From contig NZ_VFVY01000002.1 in NCBI RefSeq assembly GCF_006442315.1, positions 434,001 through 498,000 on the forward strand: a DNA stretch of 64,000 nucleotides, read 5' to 3'. Shown here piece by piece: positions 1 through 10,609 of this stretch (position 1 is the stretch's first letter; each line of letters opens with the position of its first letter). The notes beneath the pieces are model-generated. The model worked only from the letters and a program-made list of their open reading frames with translations, made no database searches and was not told the origin of the DNA. A program made the translations under genes and the position numbers. The stretch comes from Mesorhizobium sp. B2-3-4 (lineage in GTDB: Bacteria > Pseudomonadota > Alphaproteobacteria > Rhizobiales > Rhizobiaceae).

Positions 1-361
1 GCCGAATCGATCCTCAACGCGGTGCATCTGGAAACCTATCGCGACATGCTGGTGGCGACGCTGAGCCATGGCCAGCAGCGCCAGCTGGAGATCGCGCTGG
101 CGCTGGCCGGCGCGCCGCGCTTCATCCTGTTCGACGAGCCGGCGGCGGGCCTGTCGCCGACGGAACGCCGCGACCTCGTCGCCATCCTCAACGCGTTGCC
201 GAAGCACATCGGCTACATCATCATCGAGCACGATCTCGATGTCGCGCTGCGCGTCTCGGAATATGTCTCGATGATGCACAATGGCCGCCTGTTCAAGGAA
301 GGCACGCCGCAGGAGATCGAGGCCGATCCGGAAGTCCAGGAGATCTATCTCGGGGGCAAGC

Positions 362-369
<8 letters not shown>
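1..369 (+). CDS. ABC transporter ATP-binding protein, LivG type (3' part only)
   Basis: The C-terminal half of an ABC ATPase whose 5' end lies outside the window. The reading frame is open from base 1. Visible are the signature-like LSHGQQR, the Walker B segment FILFDEP followed by the D-loop region, and the H-loop IIEHD. These fit the LivG/BraF ATPases of branched-chain amino-acid (HAAT) importers, which couple ATP hydrolysis at the cytoplasmic face to uptake. The signature is LSHGQ where LSGGQ is usual, a variation common in this subfamily. Its stop overlaps the start of the next gene, also an ATPase, which is the normal livG-livF order. Substrate cannot be told without the binding protein upstream. 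Confidence 0.9.
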
Positions 370-2593
<2,224 letters not shown>

Positions 2594-2682
2594 AGAATTG
2601 GACTTCGCCACCTCATGGGTGGATGTTTGAATTTGCGGCCGGTCGCCTCGCGCCGACCGCATTGTCTTGGGGAGGATAGATC

Positions 2683-4872
2683 ATGGACGCGCAGACCTTT
2701 GGCGCTTTCCTGTTGTGGCTGATCGTTGCCGCGGTCGTCGTGGTGATCGCCGTCTACATCTTGCGCTGGCTCTATCGCCGCTCGACCAAGGAGACGGCGT
2801 TCGTGCGCACCGGCTTCATGGGTGAGAAAGTGGTGGTGAATGGCGGCGCGTTCGTCATCCCCGTTCTGCATGAGATCACCCCGGTCAACATGAACGTGTT
2901 GCGCATCGAGGTGCGCCGCGAGGATGCGCTGGCGCTGATCACCAGGAACCGCATGCGCGTCGACCTGATCGCCGAATTCTTCGTGCGCGTCGGCGCGCAC
3001 CGTGAACTGGTCGCGGCCGCCGCGCAGACGCTCGGCCGCCGTACGCTGCAGCCCGACAGCCTGCGCGAATTGCTGGAAGGCAAGTTCGCCGGCGCGTTGC
3101 GCACCGTCGCCGCGCAGATGACGCTGGAGGAAATGCACGAATTGCGCGGCGACTACGCCGCCAAGGTGCGCAGGCTTGCGGAGGAGTCGCTCGCCGCCAA
3201 CGGGCTTGAGCTGGAAAGCGTCGCCATCGTCGACCTCGACCAGACCAGCCTCGAATATTTCGATCCGTCCAATGCGTTCGACGCCGAAGGCCTGACGCAA
3301 CTCACGGAATCGATCGAGACCCGGCGCCGTATGCGCAACGAGATCGAGCAGCGCACCCTGGTCGATATCCGCAACCAGAACCTCGACACCCAGCGCAAGG
3401 TGCTGGAGATCGACCGTGACACCGAATACGCCCGCCTCGAACAGGAGCGCGAGGTCGAGATCCGTCGTGCCGCGCAGCGTTCGGAGCTTGCCATAGAGCG
3501 CGCGCTGCGCGACCAGGAGTCCGAACAGGCGCAGCTTTCATCGCGCGAAGCTGTCGAGAAGTCACGCCTCAACCAGGAGCGCAACATCACGCAGGAGCGC
3601 ATCAACAGCGAGGAAGAGACTCAACGCCGCGAGATCGCGCGCCGCCGCTCGCTCGACGAAACCGAGATGAAGATGCGCGAATTGACCGAGCGCGAACAGA
3701 TCGCGCTCGAACTGTCGCTTGAGAAAGCCCGTATCGAGCGTGAAGGCGCGCAGCGCGAACTCGAAATCCAGCGCAAGAAGCTGCTCGAAGTCGCCGAACT
3801 GGAGCGGCAGATCGCACTCGCCGAAAAGGCGCTCGAGGTGACGAAGGCCGAGGCCGAGAAGCGGCGCGCGGAAATTTCCGAGAACCAGGCGACCGAGACC
3901 GCGCGCATCGCGCAGGAGCGTGCCGTCGACGAGGTGCGGATCGCCCGGGAGCGTCATCTCGAAGCGCTGCAGATCGCCAAGCGGCAAGCCTTCGAGGAGG
4001 CCGAGATTTCGGCCGGCGAAGAGGTCGAACGCGCCCGCATCACCACCGAACGCGGCATCGAGGAAGCGCGGCTGATCAAGGAGCGCGACATCAGGCAGCT
4101 TGGCGTCGACCGCGACCAGAAGGTCGAAATCGCCGAGATCCAGAAGGCGATCGACATCGCCAAGAAGACGCAGGAGCGTTCCTCCGCCATCGCCGCTTCC
4201 GAAGCCGTCCGCGCCAAGGCGATCCAGGCCGAGGAACAGGCGCTGACAGCGCGCGAACGTGAGATCGCGGAGCGCCGCAAGCTGACCGACCTGATCGGCG
4301 CGAGCCGAGAGGCCGAGCGCGAGGCGTTGCGCATTACCGCTGCCGCCGAGGCCGAGATGAAGGCGGCGAAAAGTCTGGCCGAAGCGCAGAAGATCGCCGC
4401 ACTGGCCGCGGCTGAAGCGGAGAAGATCCATGCGCTTGCGGCCGCCCAGCGCTATGAGGTCGACGCCGCCGGCAACCGCCAGCTCAACGAGGCCGAGAAT
4501 CTCCTGTCCAGCGAGGCCCGCGCCGGCCGCCTGCGCGGCAAGCTGCTCGATCACATGGAAGGCATCATCCGCGAGAGCGTCAAACCGATGGAGAAGATCG
4601 ACGGCATCAAGATCCTGCATGTCGACGGCATCAATGGCGGGCAGGGCGGCAGTAACCGCAATGTCACCGACGAGGTGATCGATTCCGCGCTGCGCTACCG
4701 CGTGCAGGCGCCGATGATCGACAATCTGATGAAGGAGATCGGCATCGAGGGCGGCTCGCTCGGCCGCATGACCGACGTGTTGCGCGACGCCAAGGACATT
4801 TCCAGCCTGACCCGCGACAAGAAAGGCAAGGGCAAGACCACCAAGGACGACGATGACGACCGCGACCATTGA
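2683..4872 (+). CDS. Flotillin-like SPFH/band-7 membrane scaffold protein
   Basis: A 729-residue protein with one N-terminal membrane segment (about residues 7-27, very Val/Ile-rich), then an SPFH (band 7) domain to about 200, then about 350 residues of highly charged Glu/Arg/Ala heptad-like sequence, a long coiled coil, and a short C-terminal region ending in an acidic tail. This is the architecture of bacterial flotillins (FloA/FloT, YqiK), which oligomerise at the inner membrane and organise membrane microdomains. The start is set by GGGGAGGA about 9 bases upstream. It stands alone: 89 bases separate it from the ABC/Tm-1 gene, and an inverted repeat follows it. No NfeD-type partner is visible beside it. 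Specific role unknown. Confidence 0.85.
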   Translation: MDAQTFGAFLLWLIVAAVVVVIAVYILRWLYRRSTKETAFVRTGFMGEKVVVNGGAFVIPVLHEITPVNMNVLRIEVRREDALALITRNRMRVDLIAEFFVRVGAHRELVAAAAQTLGRRTLQPDSLRELLEGKFAGALRTVAAQMTLEEMHELRGDYAAKVRRLAEESLAANGLELESVAIVDLDQTSLEYFDPSNAFDAEGLTQLTESIETRRRMRNEIEQRTLVDIRNQNLDTQRKVLEIDRDTEYARLEQEREVEIRRAAQRSELAIERALRDQESEQAQLSSREAVEKSRLNQERNITQERINSEEETQRREIARRRSLDETEMKMRELTEREQIALELSLEKARIEREGAQRELEIQRKKLLEVAELERQIALAEKALEVTKAEAEKRRAEISENQATETARIAQERAVDEVRIARERHLEALQIAKRQAFEEAEISAGEEVERARITTERGIEEARLIKERDIRQLGVDRDQKVEIAEIQKAIDIAKKTQERSSAIAASEAVRAKAIQAEEQALTAREREIAERRKLTDLIGASREAEREALRITAAAEAEMKAAKSLAEAQKIAALAAAEAEKIHALAAAQRYEVDAAGNRQLNEAENLLSSEARAGRLRGKLLDHMEGIIRESVKPMEKIDGIKILHVDGINGGQGGSNRNVTDEVIDSALRYRVQAPMIDNLMKEIGIEGGSLGRMTDVLRDAKDISSLTRDKKGKGKTTKDDDDDRDH

Positions 4873-4881
4873 GGGGAACGA

Positions 4882-5066
4882 CTGCGCCGCCCCTCACCTG
4901 CCTGCCGGGATCCTCTCCCGGTATAGGGACGGGGAGAGGGGCGCGGTCGTTGATGGTTTCGCAAATCGCCAGCGTTGCAAGGTTGGCGCCGAGGTTTCGG
5001 CCAGCCCCTTTCTCCCCGTCACTATACGGGGAGAAATGTCCGGCAGGACAATGAGGGGCGGCGCTG
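4882..5066. repeat. Large imperfect inverted repeat, arms of about 65 bases
   Basis: The left arm (about 4882-4946) and right arm (about 5001-5066) are imperfect reverse complements. Both contain GCGCCGCCCCTCA, CTGCCGG, a GTATAGnGACGGGGAGA block and AGGGGC when read in the same orientation; about 55 bases separate them. Each arm can also fold on itself around the CTCCCCGT/ACGGGGAG pairs. The stretch fills most of the 252-base gap between the flotillin-like and SRPBCC genes. Small open frames here are probably non-coding. It resembles dispersed palindromic intergenic elements of rhizobia. Whether it occurs elsewhere in this genome cannot be seen here; I found no other copy in the window. Confidence 0.7.
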
Positions 5067-5124
5067 ACGGCGACAGGAATATCCCTCAGCGCAACCTTCA
5101 CAGCATCATCCTCGGCGAGCAAGC

Positions 5125-5562
5125 ATGACGAAGGTCTACGTCTCCTCGGTGATCCCCGCGCCGGCGGCGGAAGTATGGAAGCTCATCCGCGACTTCAACG
5201 GCCTGCCGGGCTGGGCGCCGTTCGTCGCCGAGAGCCGCATCGAACAGAATGCGCAGGCAGACCAGATCGGCTGCATCAGGAGTTTCACGCTCAAGGATGG
5301 CGGCCGCATCCGCGAAAGGCTGCTGGCGCTGTCCGACTACGACCTGTCCTGCAGCTACGCCATCCTGGAAAGCCCGATGGCGGTCGAGAACTATGTCGCC
5401 ACCCTGTCGCTGACACCGGTCACCGACGGCAACCTGACGCTCGCAGAGTGGCAGGCCGAGTTCGACTGCGCGCCGGATCGCGAGGCGGCTCTCATGAACC
5501 AGATCGGCGCCGGCGTGTTCCAGACCGCTCTGAGCGCGCTCAAGCACCGCTTCGGGCGCTGA
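5125..5562 (+). CDS. SRPBCC-family (START-like) protein
   Basis: A 145-residue single-domain protein. Its N-terminus (ATG at 5125, KVYVSSVIPAPAAEVW then DFNGLPGW) and spacing match the SRPBCC/polyketide-cyclase-like fold, a hydrophobic-ligand cavity formed by a curved beta sheet and a long C-terminal helix. Members bind or act on lipids and aromatic compounds; no catalytic residue set is diagnostic here. It is a tandem paralogue of the first domain of the next gene: both share DFNG, a DGG(R/E)(I/L)RE block, LLALSD and PVTD. A gap of 10 bases to that gene points to one transcript. Function unknown. Confidence 0.8.
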   Translation: MTKVYVSSVIPAPAAEVWKLIRDFNGLPGWAPFVAESRIEQNAQADQIGCIRSFTLKDGGRIRERLLALSDYDLSCSYAILESPMAVENYVATLSLTPVTDGNLTLAEWQAEFDCAPDREAALMNQIGAGVFQTALSALKHRFGR

Positions 5563-5572
5563 CGCCCCTCCG

Positions 5573-7090
5573 ATGGTCAAGGTTTGCCAGAGCACGATCA
5601 TCGACGCACCGGTCGACGAGGTCTGGGCGATATTGCGCGATTTCAACGGGCATGACCGTTGGCATCCGGCGATCGCCTTCAGTGAGATCGAGGGCGGCGA
5701 AACGGTCGATGCGGTTGGTTCGGTGCGCCACTTCCGGCTGAACGACGGCGGTGAGTTGCGCGAGCAATTGCTGGCGCTGTCCGACAAGGACCGGCGGCTG
5801 AGCTATTGCCTGCTGGAAGCGCCGCTGCCGCTGATGGGTTATGTCGCCTCGCTTCGGCTGAAGCCGGTGACCGACACCAATGCCACCTTCTGGGAGTGGC
5901 GCTCCGAATTCCATCCGCCGGCGCATCGTCGCGACGAACTGGTCAGGCTGGTCACTGAAGGCATTTATCAGGCCGGCTTCGCGGCGGTGCGCGATCTTCT
6001 GCGCGGGCGAACCGGAAGCATGCGGGTCGAAACAAGACCGCCGCGGACCGCCGCGCCGTCCACAAGCGCGCCGCCCATTGTGTCAAAGGTCCCGGCAAGC
6101 CGGGCCGAAACGACCCGCGCGATCGTCGTCGGGCGCTACGGCGGACCGCAGGAGCTGCGGCTCGGGGAGATCGCGCTGCCGCCGCCGGCATCGGACGAGG
6201 TTCGGATCCGTCATACGGTGATCGGGGTTAATTTCATCGACGTCTACTGCCGCACCGGTTTCTTCGATCTGTTGCGGCTACCGGGTGTGCCTGGCATGGA
6301 AGCTGCCGGCATCATCGAGGCGCTCGGTCCGGCGGTATCGGGTTTCTCGGTCGGCGACCGCGTCGCCTATGCCTGTCCGCCGGTCGGCGCCTACAGCGAA
6401 CGGCGCAACATGGCGCCAGATCTGCTGGTCCGCCTGTCCGGCGACATCCCGGACGAGACCGCCGCCGCCGGCCTGCTCAAGGGCGTCACCGCGAGTTTCC
6501 TGCTGCATGATGTTCACGCCGTGAAGCGCGGCGACATCGTGCTCATCCATGCGGCGGCCGGCGGCATCGGCCAGTTGCTGGTGCAGTGGGCGTGTCATCT
6601 CGGCGCGACTGTCATTGCCACCGTGTCGAGCGACGACAAGGCGCGTATCGTCGAGCGGCTCGGCGCGCATCATGTCATCGTCTATTCGCGTGAAAATTTC
6701 GCTGAAGCCGTCGTGCGGCTGACAGCCGGCAGGGGCGCCGACGTTGCCTATGACGCCGTCGGCAACGACACCTTCGCCGGCTCGCTCGCCTCTCTCGCGG
6801 TGCGCGGCCATCTCGTCAGTTTCGGCCAGGCGTCGGGTCCGGTCGGCGATTGGGATATCGGCCGCTTCGCTTCCAAGTCGCTGACCATCTCGCGGCCGAA
6901 TTATGCCCACTACACCGACACGCCAGAAAAACTAGCGCCGCACGTCACCAGCTTCTTCCAGGCGCTGCGGCAGGGCGTGGTCAGGATCGAGACTCCGACC
7001 CGCTACGATCTTGCCAATGCGGCCGACGCGCACCGCGATCTGGAAGCGCGCCGCACCACCGGCGCCCTGGTCCTCGTGCCGCAGGCTTGA
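5573..7090 (+). CDS. Fusion: SRPBCC domain + NAD(P)H:quinone oxidoreductase
   Basis: A 505-residue protein. Residues 1 to about 145 are a second SRPBCC domain, paralogous to the gene just upstream. A Pro/Ala/Ser-rich linker (about 150-180) follows. From about 182 to the end is a zinc-free medium-chain dehydrogenase of the quinone oxidoreductase (QOR/crystallin-zeta) type, beginning AIVVGRYGGP, with NFIDVYCRTG, PGVPGMEAAG and the nucleotide-binding HAAAGGIGQL. Such enzymes reduce quinones or enones with NADPH. The order suggests a tandem SRPBCC duplication whose second copy fused to a reductase, perhaps to deliver or sense a hydrophobic substrate; that role is inference. No stop or frameshift is present at the junction. 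ATG 5573 is the first in-frame start after the previous gene. Confidence 0.85.
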   Translation: MVKVCQSTIIDAPVDEVWAILRDFNGHDRWHPAIAFSEIEGGETVDAVGSVRHFRLNDGGELREQLLALSDKDRRLSYCLLEAPLPLMGYVASLRLKPVTDTNATFWEWRSEFHPPAHRRDELVRLVTEGIYQAGFAAVRDLLRGRTGSMRVETRPPRTAAPSTSAPPIVSKVPASRAETTRAIVVGRYGGPQELRLGEIALPPPASDEVRIRHTVIGVNFIDVYCRTGFFDLLRLPGVPGMEAAGIIEALGPAVSGFSVGDRVAYACPPVGAYSERRNMAPDLLVRLSGDIPDETAAAGLLKGVTASFLLHDVHAVKRGDIVLIHAAAGGIGQLLVQWACHLGATVIATVSSDDKARIVERLGAHHVIVYSRENFAEAVVRLTAGRGADVAYDAVGNDTFAGSLASLAVRGHLVSFGQASGPVGDWDIGRFASKSLTISRPNYAHYTDTPEKLAPHVTSFFQALRQGVVRIETPTRYDLANAADAHRDLEARRTTGALVLVPQA

Positions 7091-7098
7091 CGGTACGG

Positions 7099-8382
7099 TC
7101 AGCCGGTCGCCGAGGCGTAGATGTCGAGAACATCCGTCACGCTGGCGATCAGCAGCTCCCGTGCTTTTGGCTCGACCGATCCGCTCGCCGCCGCGCCGTC
7201 GAGGCGGCCGAGATACTGGCTGACGAGGGGCAGGGGAATCTCGCGCTCGCCAAGCGCCCGCATCAATGCGTCGACAGCCTGCTGCGCCTCCGGCGCCGGC
7301 CAGTAGTAGCGGATGCGGTCGCTGTAGGAGAAGTGCCGCTCGATCCGCTGCTCGGCCTGCGAGCCATGATAATAGTTCTTCCAGTTGCCGGGCGCCGCCA
7401 GCATGGCGCGCTCCATCGCAGCCGGCAGGCTTTCCCGGGTTGGGTCGGGAGAAAGAATATCGGCGATGTGGCTCAGCCCGTAGAGCGCTTCGCGCAGCGC
7501 GAAGGTCAGCCACGGCCCGACCTTGAGGATGGCAAAGCCGTCGTCGACCAGCGCGCTCAACGCCGCTGTCGGCTGGTAGTCGGTCGAATGGGCTTCGAAG
7601 ACGAACTGCGGCAGGTCGCGCAATGCGCCCGCCAATGCCCGGGCGTTTTCGGGCCGGTAAGTGATCACATCGGCATTGCCGAATTCGACGCCAGGCTGCA
7701 CGACGACACCGATCGCCCGCGAAAAAGCCTCGTCAAGGCCGCGTAGGCTGAAGGCTTGTTGGTGGATGCGCACCGTCTCGCCTGCCGCTTGCGGCGTCGT
7801 CACCGCCAGATGGTCCATAGCCTCCAGCGCGCCGCCGGGAACGGGCACTTCCGTGCCGATGACGTAGATAGGCCTGGCGCCGCCTGTTCGTTCGACCGCG
7901 GCTTCGGCCGCGGCCGCAAGTTCGGCGGCGCGCGCGGCGATCGTGGCGTCGGGCGGCGCGGCGCCTTCGCCGGCGCAGCCCATGCTGGCATCCAGATGAA
8001 TCTTGGTGAAGCCAGCCTCGGCATAGGCCTCGACCATGCGCGCGGCTTTTGCCATCGCCTCGGACCCCGGCAGATGCTTCCAGGGATTGGGGCCGAGATG
8101 GTCACCGCCAAGCACCAGCCTGTCCAGCGGGAAGCCGGCCCTGCCGGCAATTGTCTCGACGAAGCGGCGGAAATCGCCCGGCGTCATGCCGGTGTAGCCG
8201 CCCTCATGGTTCACCTGGTTGCAGGTGGCCTCGATCAGCACATCGGCGCCGCGCACCTTGCCATGGCGCAGTGCTGCCTCGATGACCAGCGGATGGGCCG
8301 AACAGATCGACGCGATGCCGGCGCGCTCGCCGCCCGTCCGCCGTGTCGCGATAGCCGCCAGCCTGTCGGTCGCCTGGCTCAT
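7099..8382 (-). CDS. GatZ/KbaZ-family protein, probable D-tagatose-6-phosphate 4-epimerase
   Basis: A 427-residue protein of the GatZ/KbaZ family, with GGDHLGPNPW, HLDASMGCAGE, GTEVPVPGG, FEAHSTDYQ and a KVGP segment. The family was named as the non-catalytic subunit of class II tagatose-bisphosphate aldolase. In Agrobacterium galactitol/altritol catabolism a stand-alone member is known to act as D-tagatose-6-phosphate 4-epimerase. No GatY/KbaY catalytic aldolase is present in this window, which favours the epimerase role. The start at 8382 overlaps the kinase stop by 4 bases (ATGA), so translation is probably coupled. It is last in the two-gene operon and is transcribed away from the LacI regulator. 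Confidence 0.85.
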   Translation of the reverse strand: MSQATDRLAAIATRRTGGERAGIASICSAHPLVIEAALRHGKVRGADVLIEATCNQVNHEGGYTGMTPGDFRRFVETIAGRAGFPLDRLVLGGDHLGPNPWKHLPGSEAMAKAARMVEAYAEAGFTKIHLDASMGCAGEGAAPPDATIAARAAELAAAAEAAVERTGGARPIYVIGTEVPVPGGALEAMDHLAVTTPQAAGETVRIHQQAFSLRGLDEAFSRAIGVVVQPGVEFGNADVITYRPENARALAGALRDLPQFVFEAHSTDYQPTAALSALVDDGFAILKVGPWLTFALREALYGLSHIADILSPDPTRESLPAAMERAMLAAPGNWKNYYHGSQAEQRIERHFSYSDRIRYYWPAPEAQQAVDALMRALGEREIPLPLVSQYLGRLDGAAASGSVEPKARELLIASVTDVLDIYASATG

Positions 8383-9332
8383 ACCGCCGCTCCGGTCCGG
8401 GCGGACTTGATGAACGCCTCGACTTGCGCCAGCGATGCAATGCCTTCCATCGGACCTTTCTTCGTCACCGCCAGGGCGCCGCAGCCATTGGCGATATCGA
8501 GCGCTTTGCGCGGCGCCTCTCCACGCAGCCAGAAGGCGACGAAGGCGGCCGCGAAACAATCGCCGGCGCCGGTCGGATCGATCTCGTCGACGACGAAGCC
8601 CGGCGCTGCGGTCCGTCCAGCCCGATCGTAATGGACGGCGCCCTGCGCGCCCTTCTTGATGACCACCGTCGAGATGCCGCGGTCCAGCATTTCGCGCACC
8701 GCGCTCTCCTCCTCGGTTGCCTCCGCGAAGGTGAAGAGTTCCGGCCCGCTGGGCAGGAATACGTCGGTCTTGGAGAGCACGAAGTGCAAGGCGTCGCGCA
8801 TGCCAGGCAGGTCGAGCATCTCCTTGCGGATATTGGGGTCGAAGGAGACGGTGCCGCCGCGCGCCTTGACCGCTTCGATCCCGTTGCGGGCAACCTCGAT
8901 CACTTCGGGCGAGAACAGCGACGTGCCCATGACATGGAAATGGTCGGCACCGGCCAGCAGCGCGTGCGCTTCCGCGCCGATCTCGATCAGCCCTGCCGCG
9001 CTCTGCTTGATGTTGTAGACGAAGTGCCGGCTGCCATCGGCCTCATAGGTGACGAAAGCGCTTCCCGTTGCGGCACCCCGATGGATCTTGATGGCCGAAA
9101 TGTCGGCGCCGTCGGCGCGCAGGCGCTCGATGTTCAAATGTCCGAAATCGTCGTCGCCCACGGCCGCGATCAGCCCCGCCGGCTGGCCGAGCCGCGCCGC
9201 CTGGTCGATGAAGATGGCGGGAGCGCCTGACGGAAACGGGCCGACAAGCGGGCCGGGCGCGCGAAAACTCTGGCCGATCCGCTCGGCCATGATCTCGACC
9301 AGGATCTCGCCGGCGCAAACCAGTTTCTTCAT
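8379..9332 (-). CDS. PfkB-family sugar kinase, probable tagatose kinase
   Basis: A 317-residue ribokinase/PfkB-family kinase. The N-terminus has the GEILVEIMAE substrate-binding segment, a PFPSGAPAIF region (small side chains where many members have GG), and the C-terminal PfkB signature DPTGAGDCFAAAF carrying the catalytic Asp. The close coupling to a GatZ-like epimerase and the similarity in arrangement to the Agrobacterium TagK/GatZ pair suggest D-tagatose as substrate, phosphorylated at C6 before 4-epimerisation to fructose 6-phosphate. Fructose or another ketose is possible. First gene of the minus-strand operon; a motif shared with the 12.8-kb region lies about 90 bases upstream. Confidence 0.82.
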   Translation of the reverse strand: MKKLVCAGEILVEIMAERIGQSFRAPGPLVGPFPSGAPAIFIDQAARLGQPAGLIAAVGDDDFGHLNIERLRADGADISAIKIHRGAATGSAFVTYEADGSRHFVYNIKQSAAGLIEIGAEAHALLAGADHFHVMGTSLFSPEVIEVARNGIEAVKARGGTVSFDPNIRKEMLDLPGMRDALHFVLSKTDVFLPSGPELFTFAEATEEESAVREMLDRGISTVVIKKGAQGAVHYDRAGRTAAPGFVVDEIDPTGAGDCFAAAFVAFWLRGEAPRKALDIANGCGALAVTKKGPMEGIASLAQVEAFIKSARTGAAV

Positions 9333-9420
9333 GTCCTCACCATTCGCCGAATGCCTGCATCAGTTGCCGAGCGCTCTCCGCGAAACCTAAGTTGCTGCTT
9401 TCAGAGCGTCAATAAATAAT

Positions 9421-9433
9421 TTGACGCGCGCAA
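9421..9433. promoter_or_regulatory. Candidate LacI-family operator, copy 1
   Basis: TTGACGCGCGCAA in the divergent region between the PfkB kinase and the LacI-type regulator. The core is a near-palindrome with central CG steps, as LacI-family operators usually have. A second copy (TTGACGCGCGTAA) lies at 12815, and the AT-rich flank on one side is also similar between the two, with one small gap. Caveat: the 10-mer TTGACGCGCG also occurs inside coding DNA near 15443 and 56708, so the core alone is not specific; the flanking match and intergenic position carry the argument. Confidence 0.5.
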
Positions 9434-9574
9434 TCCTTTTGCGTTGTATTGGAAATGCGGAAATTTGACTGAACAAGTTCGGTCAAGCAATGCTGCCTCG
9501 CGGCAATGGCTGCAAGACTGATTCTGGCCAGAGTGCGAAGACTGGCAGGCGAGGGTAAGGGGCCTGGAATATCG

Positions 9575-10609
9575 ATGGCGGAGAAGACGCACCGCACGAT
9601 GGATGACTTCGCCAGGGCGTCCGGCGTATCGCGCCCGACCCTGTCGAAATATTTCGATGATCCGGCGAGCGTGAAGCCGGCGACGCGGGCGCGCATCGAG
9701 GCCGCGCTGCGGTCGTCGGACTATCAGCCGAACGTTTTCGCGCGCAACCTGAACCGCAAGCGCACCCGCAATGTCGGCATCGTCGTGCCGACGATCACCG
9801 ATCCGTTCTACGCAGAGATGGTCAGCCGCATCGAACTGCGCTGCCGCGACGAAGGGTTTTGGCCGATCGTCATCTCTTCGCACGGCTCGCCGAAACTGGA
9901 GGCGGAATCGGTCAGGACGCTGATGTCGCTGAAGGTTGCCGGCGCCATCGTCGCGCCGCTGGGAAAGGTCTCGGAACCCGGCGTTTTCGAGCGGATGAGC
10001 GAGGACATCCCGATCGTCTATTTCGACACCTACATCGAGGGCGACACGCCTTTCGTCGGCAATGACAATCACCAGAGCACCTCGACCATCGTCGACTATC
10101 TCTGTCGGTCCGGCGAGCCGCCGGTCTATGTCGACATCCCGCACGTGAACCACAATTCGGCCGAACGGCTGCAGAGCTATATCGACACCATGCAGGCCGC
10201 GGGCCTGGAGCCCGTCGTTCTCAAATCGGCGGGCGACTACAGCTGGGATTTCGAGCGCATCGGTCACGAATGGATGGACAGGACGCTCGACAAGGGCGGC
10301 CTGCCGGCCCGCACGCTGCTCTGCGCCAATGACCGTCTCGCCTTCGGCGTGATGTCGGCCGCATTCTCGCGCGGGCTGAAGATCGGCCGCCGGCCGGATT
10401 GCGATTTCCGCGTCGCCGCCCACGACGATCATCCGTTGAGCCGCTACACCTGTCCGGCGCTGACCACCATGGCGCAGGATTTCGCCGCCATGGCCGGCCG
10501 CAGCGTCGAGATCTTGCTGGCGTTGCTGGACGAGGCCGATCCGCCCGGCCAGGATCTGGCGCGTAACGTCAAGCTTGGCGCGACGCTGGTGATGCGTCAG
10601 TCGGCCTGA
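9575..10609 (+). CDS. LacI-family transcriptional regulator
   Basis: A 344-residue LacI/GalR-type repressor. The helix-turn-helix is at about residues 8-30 (MDDFARASGVSRPTLSKYF), followed by the hinge and a periplasmic-binding-like sensor domain starting GIVVPTITDPFYAEMV. The start ATG at 9575 is chosen because the HTH then lies at the usual distance from the N-terminus; an upstream in-frame start at 9506 would add 23 atypical residues. It diverges from the kinase/epimerase operon. Its 3' end overlaps the 3' end of the convergent hydrolase gene by 13 bases. It probably controls both flanking minus-strand operons through the two TTGACGCGCG sites; the inducer is unknown. Confidence 0.9.
   Translation: MAEKTHRTMDDFARASGVSRPTLSKYFDDPASVKPATRARIEAALRSSDYQPNVFARNLNRKRTRNVGIVVPTITDPFYAEMVSRIELRCRDEGFWPIVISSHGSPKLEAESVRTLMSLKVAGAIVAPLGKVSEPGVFERMSEDIPIVYFDTYIEGDTPFVGNDNHQSTSTIVDYLCRSGEPPVYVDIPHVNHNSAERLQSYIDTMQAAGLEPVVLKSAGDYSWDFERIGHEWMDRTLDKGGLPARTLLCANDRLAFGVMSAAFSRGLKIGRRPDCDFRVAAHDDHPLSRYTCPALTTMAQDFAAMAGRSVEILLALLDEADPPGQDLARNVKLGATLVMRQSA

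Noticed and set aside
4853..5128. Small plus-strand frames in the gap after the flotillin-like gene
   Set aside because: They coincide with the inverted repeat and have no ribosome-binding site or family match.
7090..7110. Possible terminator between the quinone oxidoreductase fusion and the GatZ-like gene
   Set aside because: Only a weak TGACGGTACGGTCA pairing and no T-run.
7099..8382. Calling the GatZ/KbaZ protein an aldolase subunit
   Set aside because: No catalytic GatY/KbaY partner is present in the window; stand-alone members are known as tagatose-6-phosphate epimerases.
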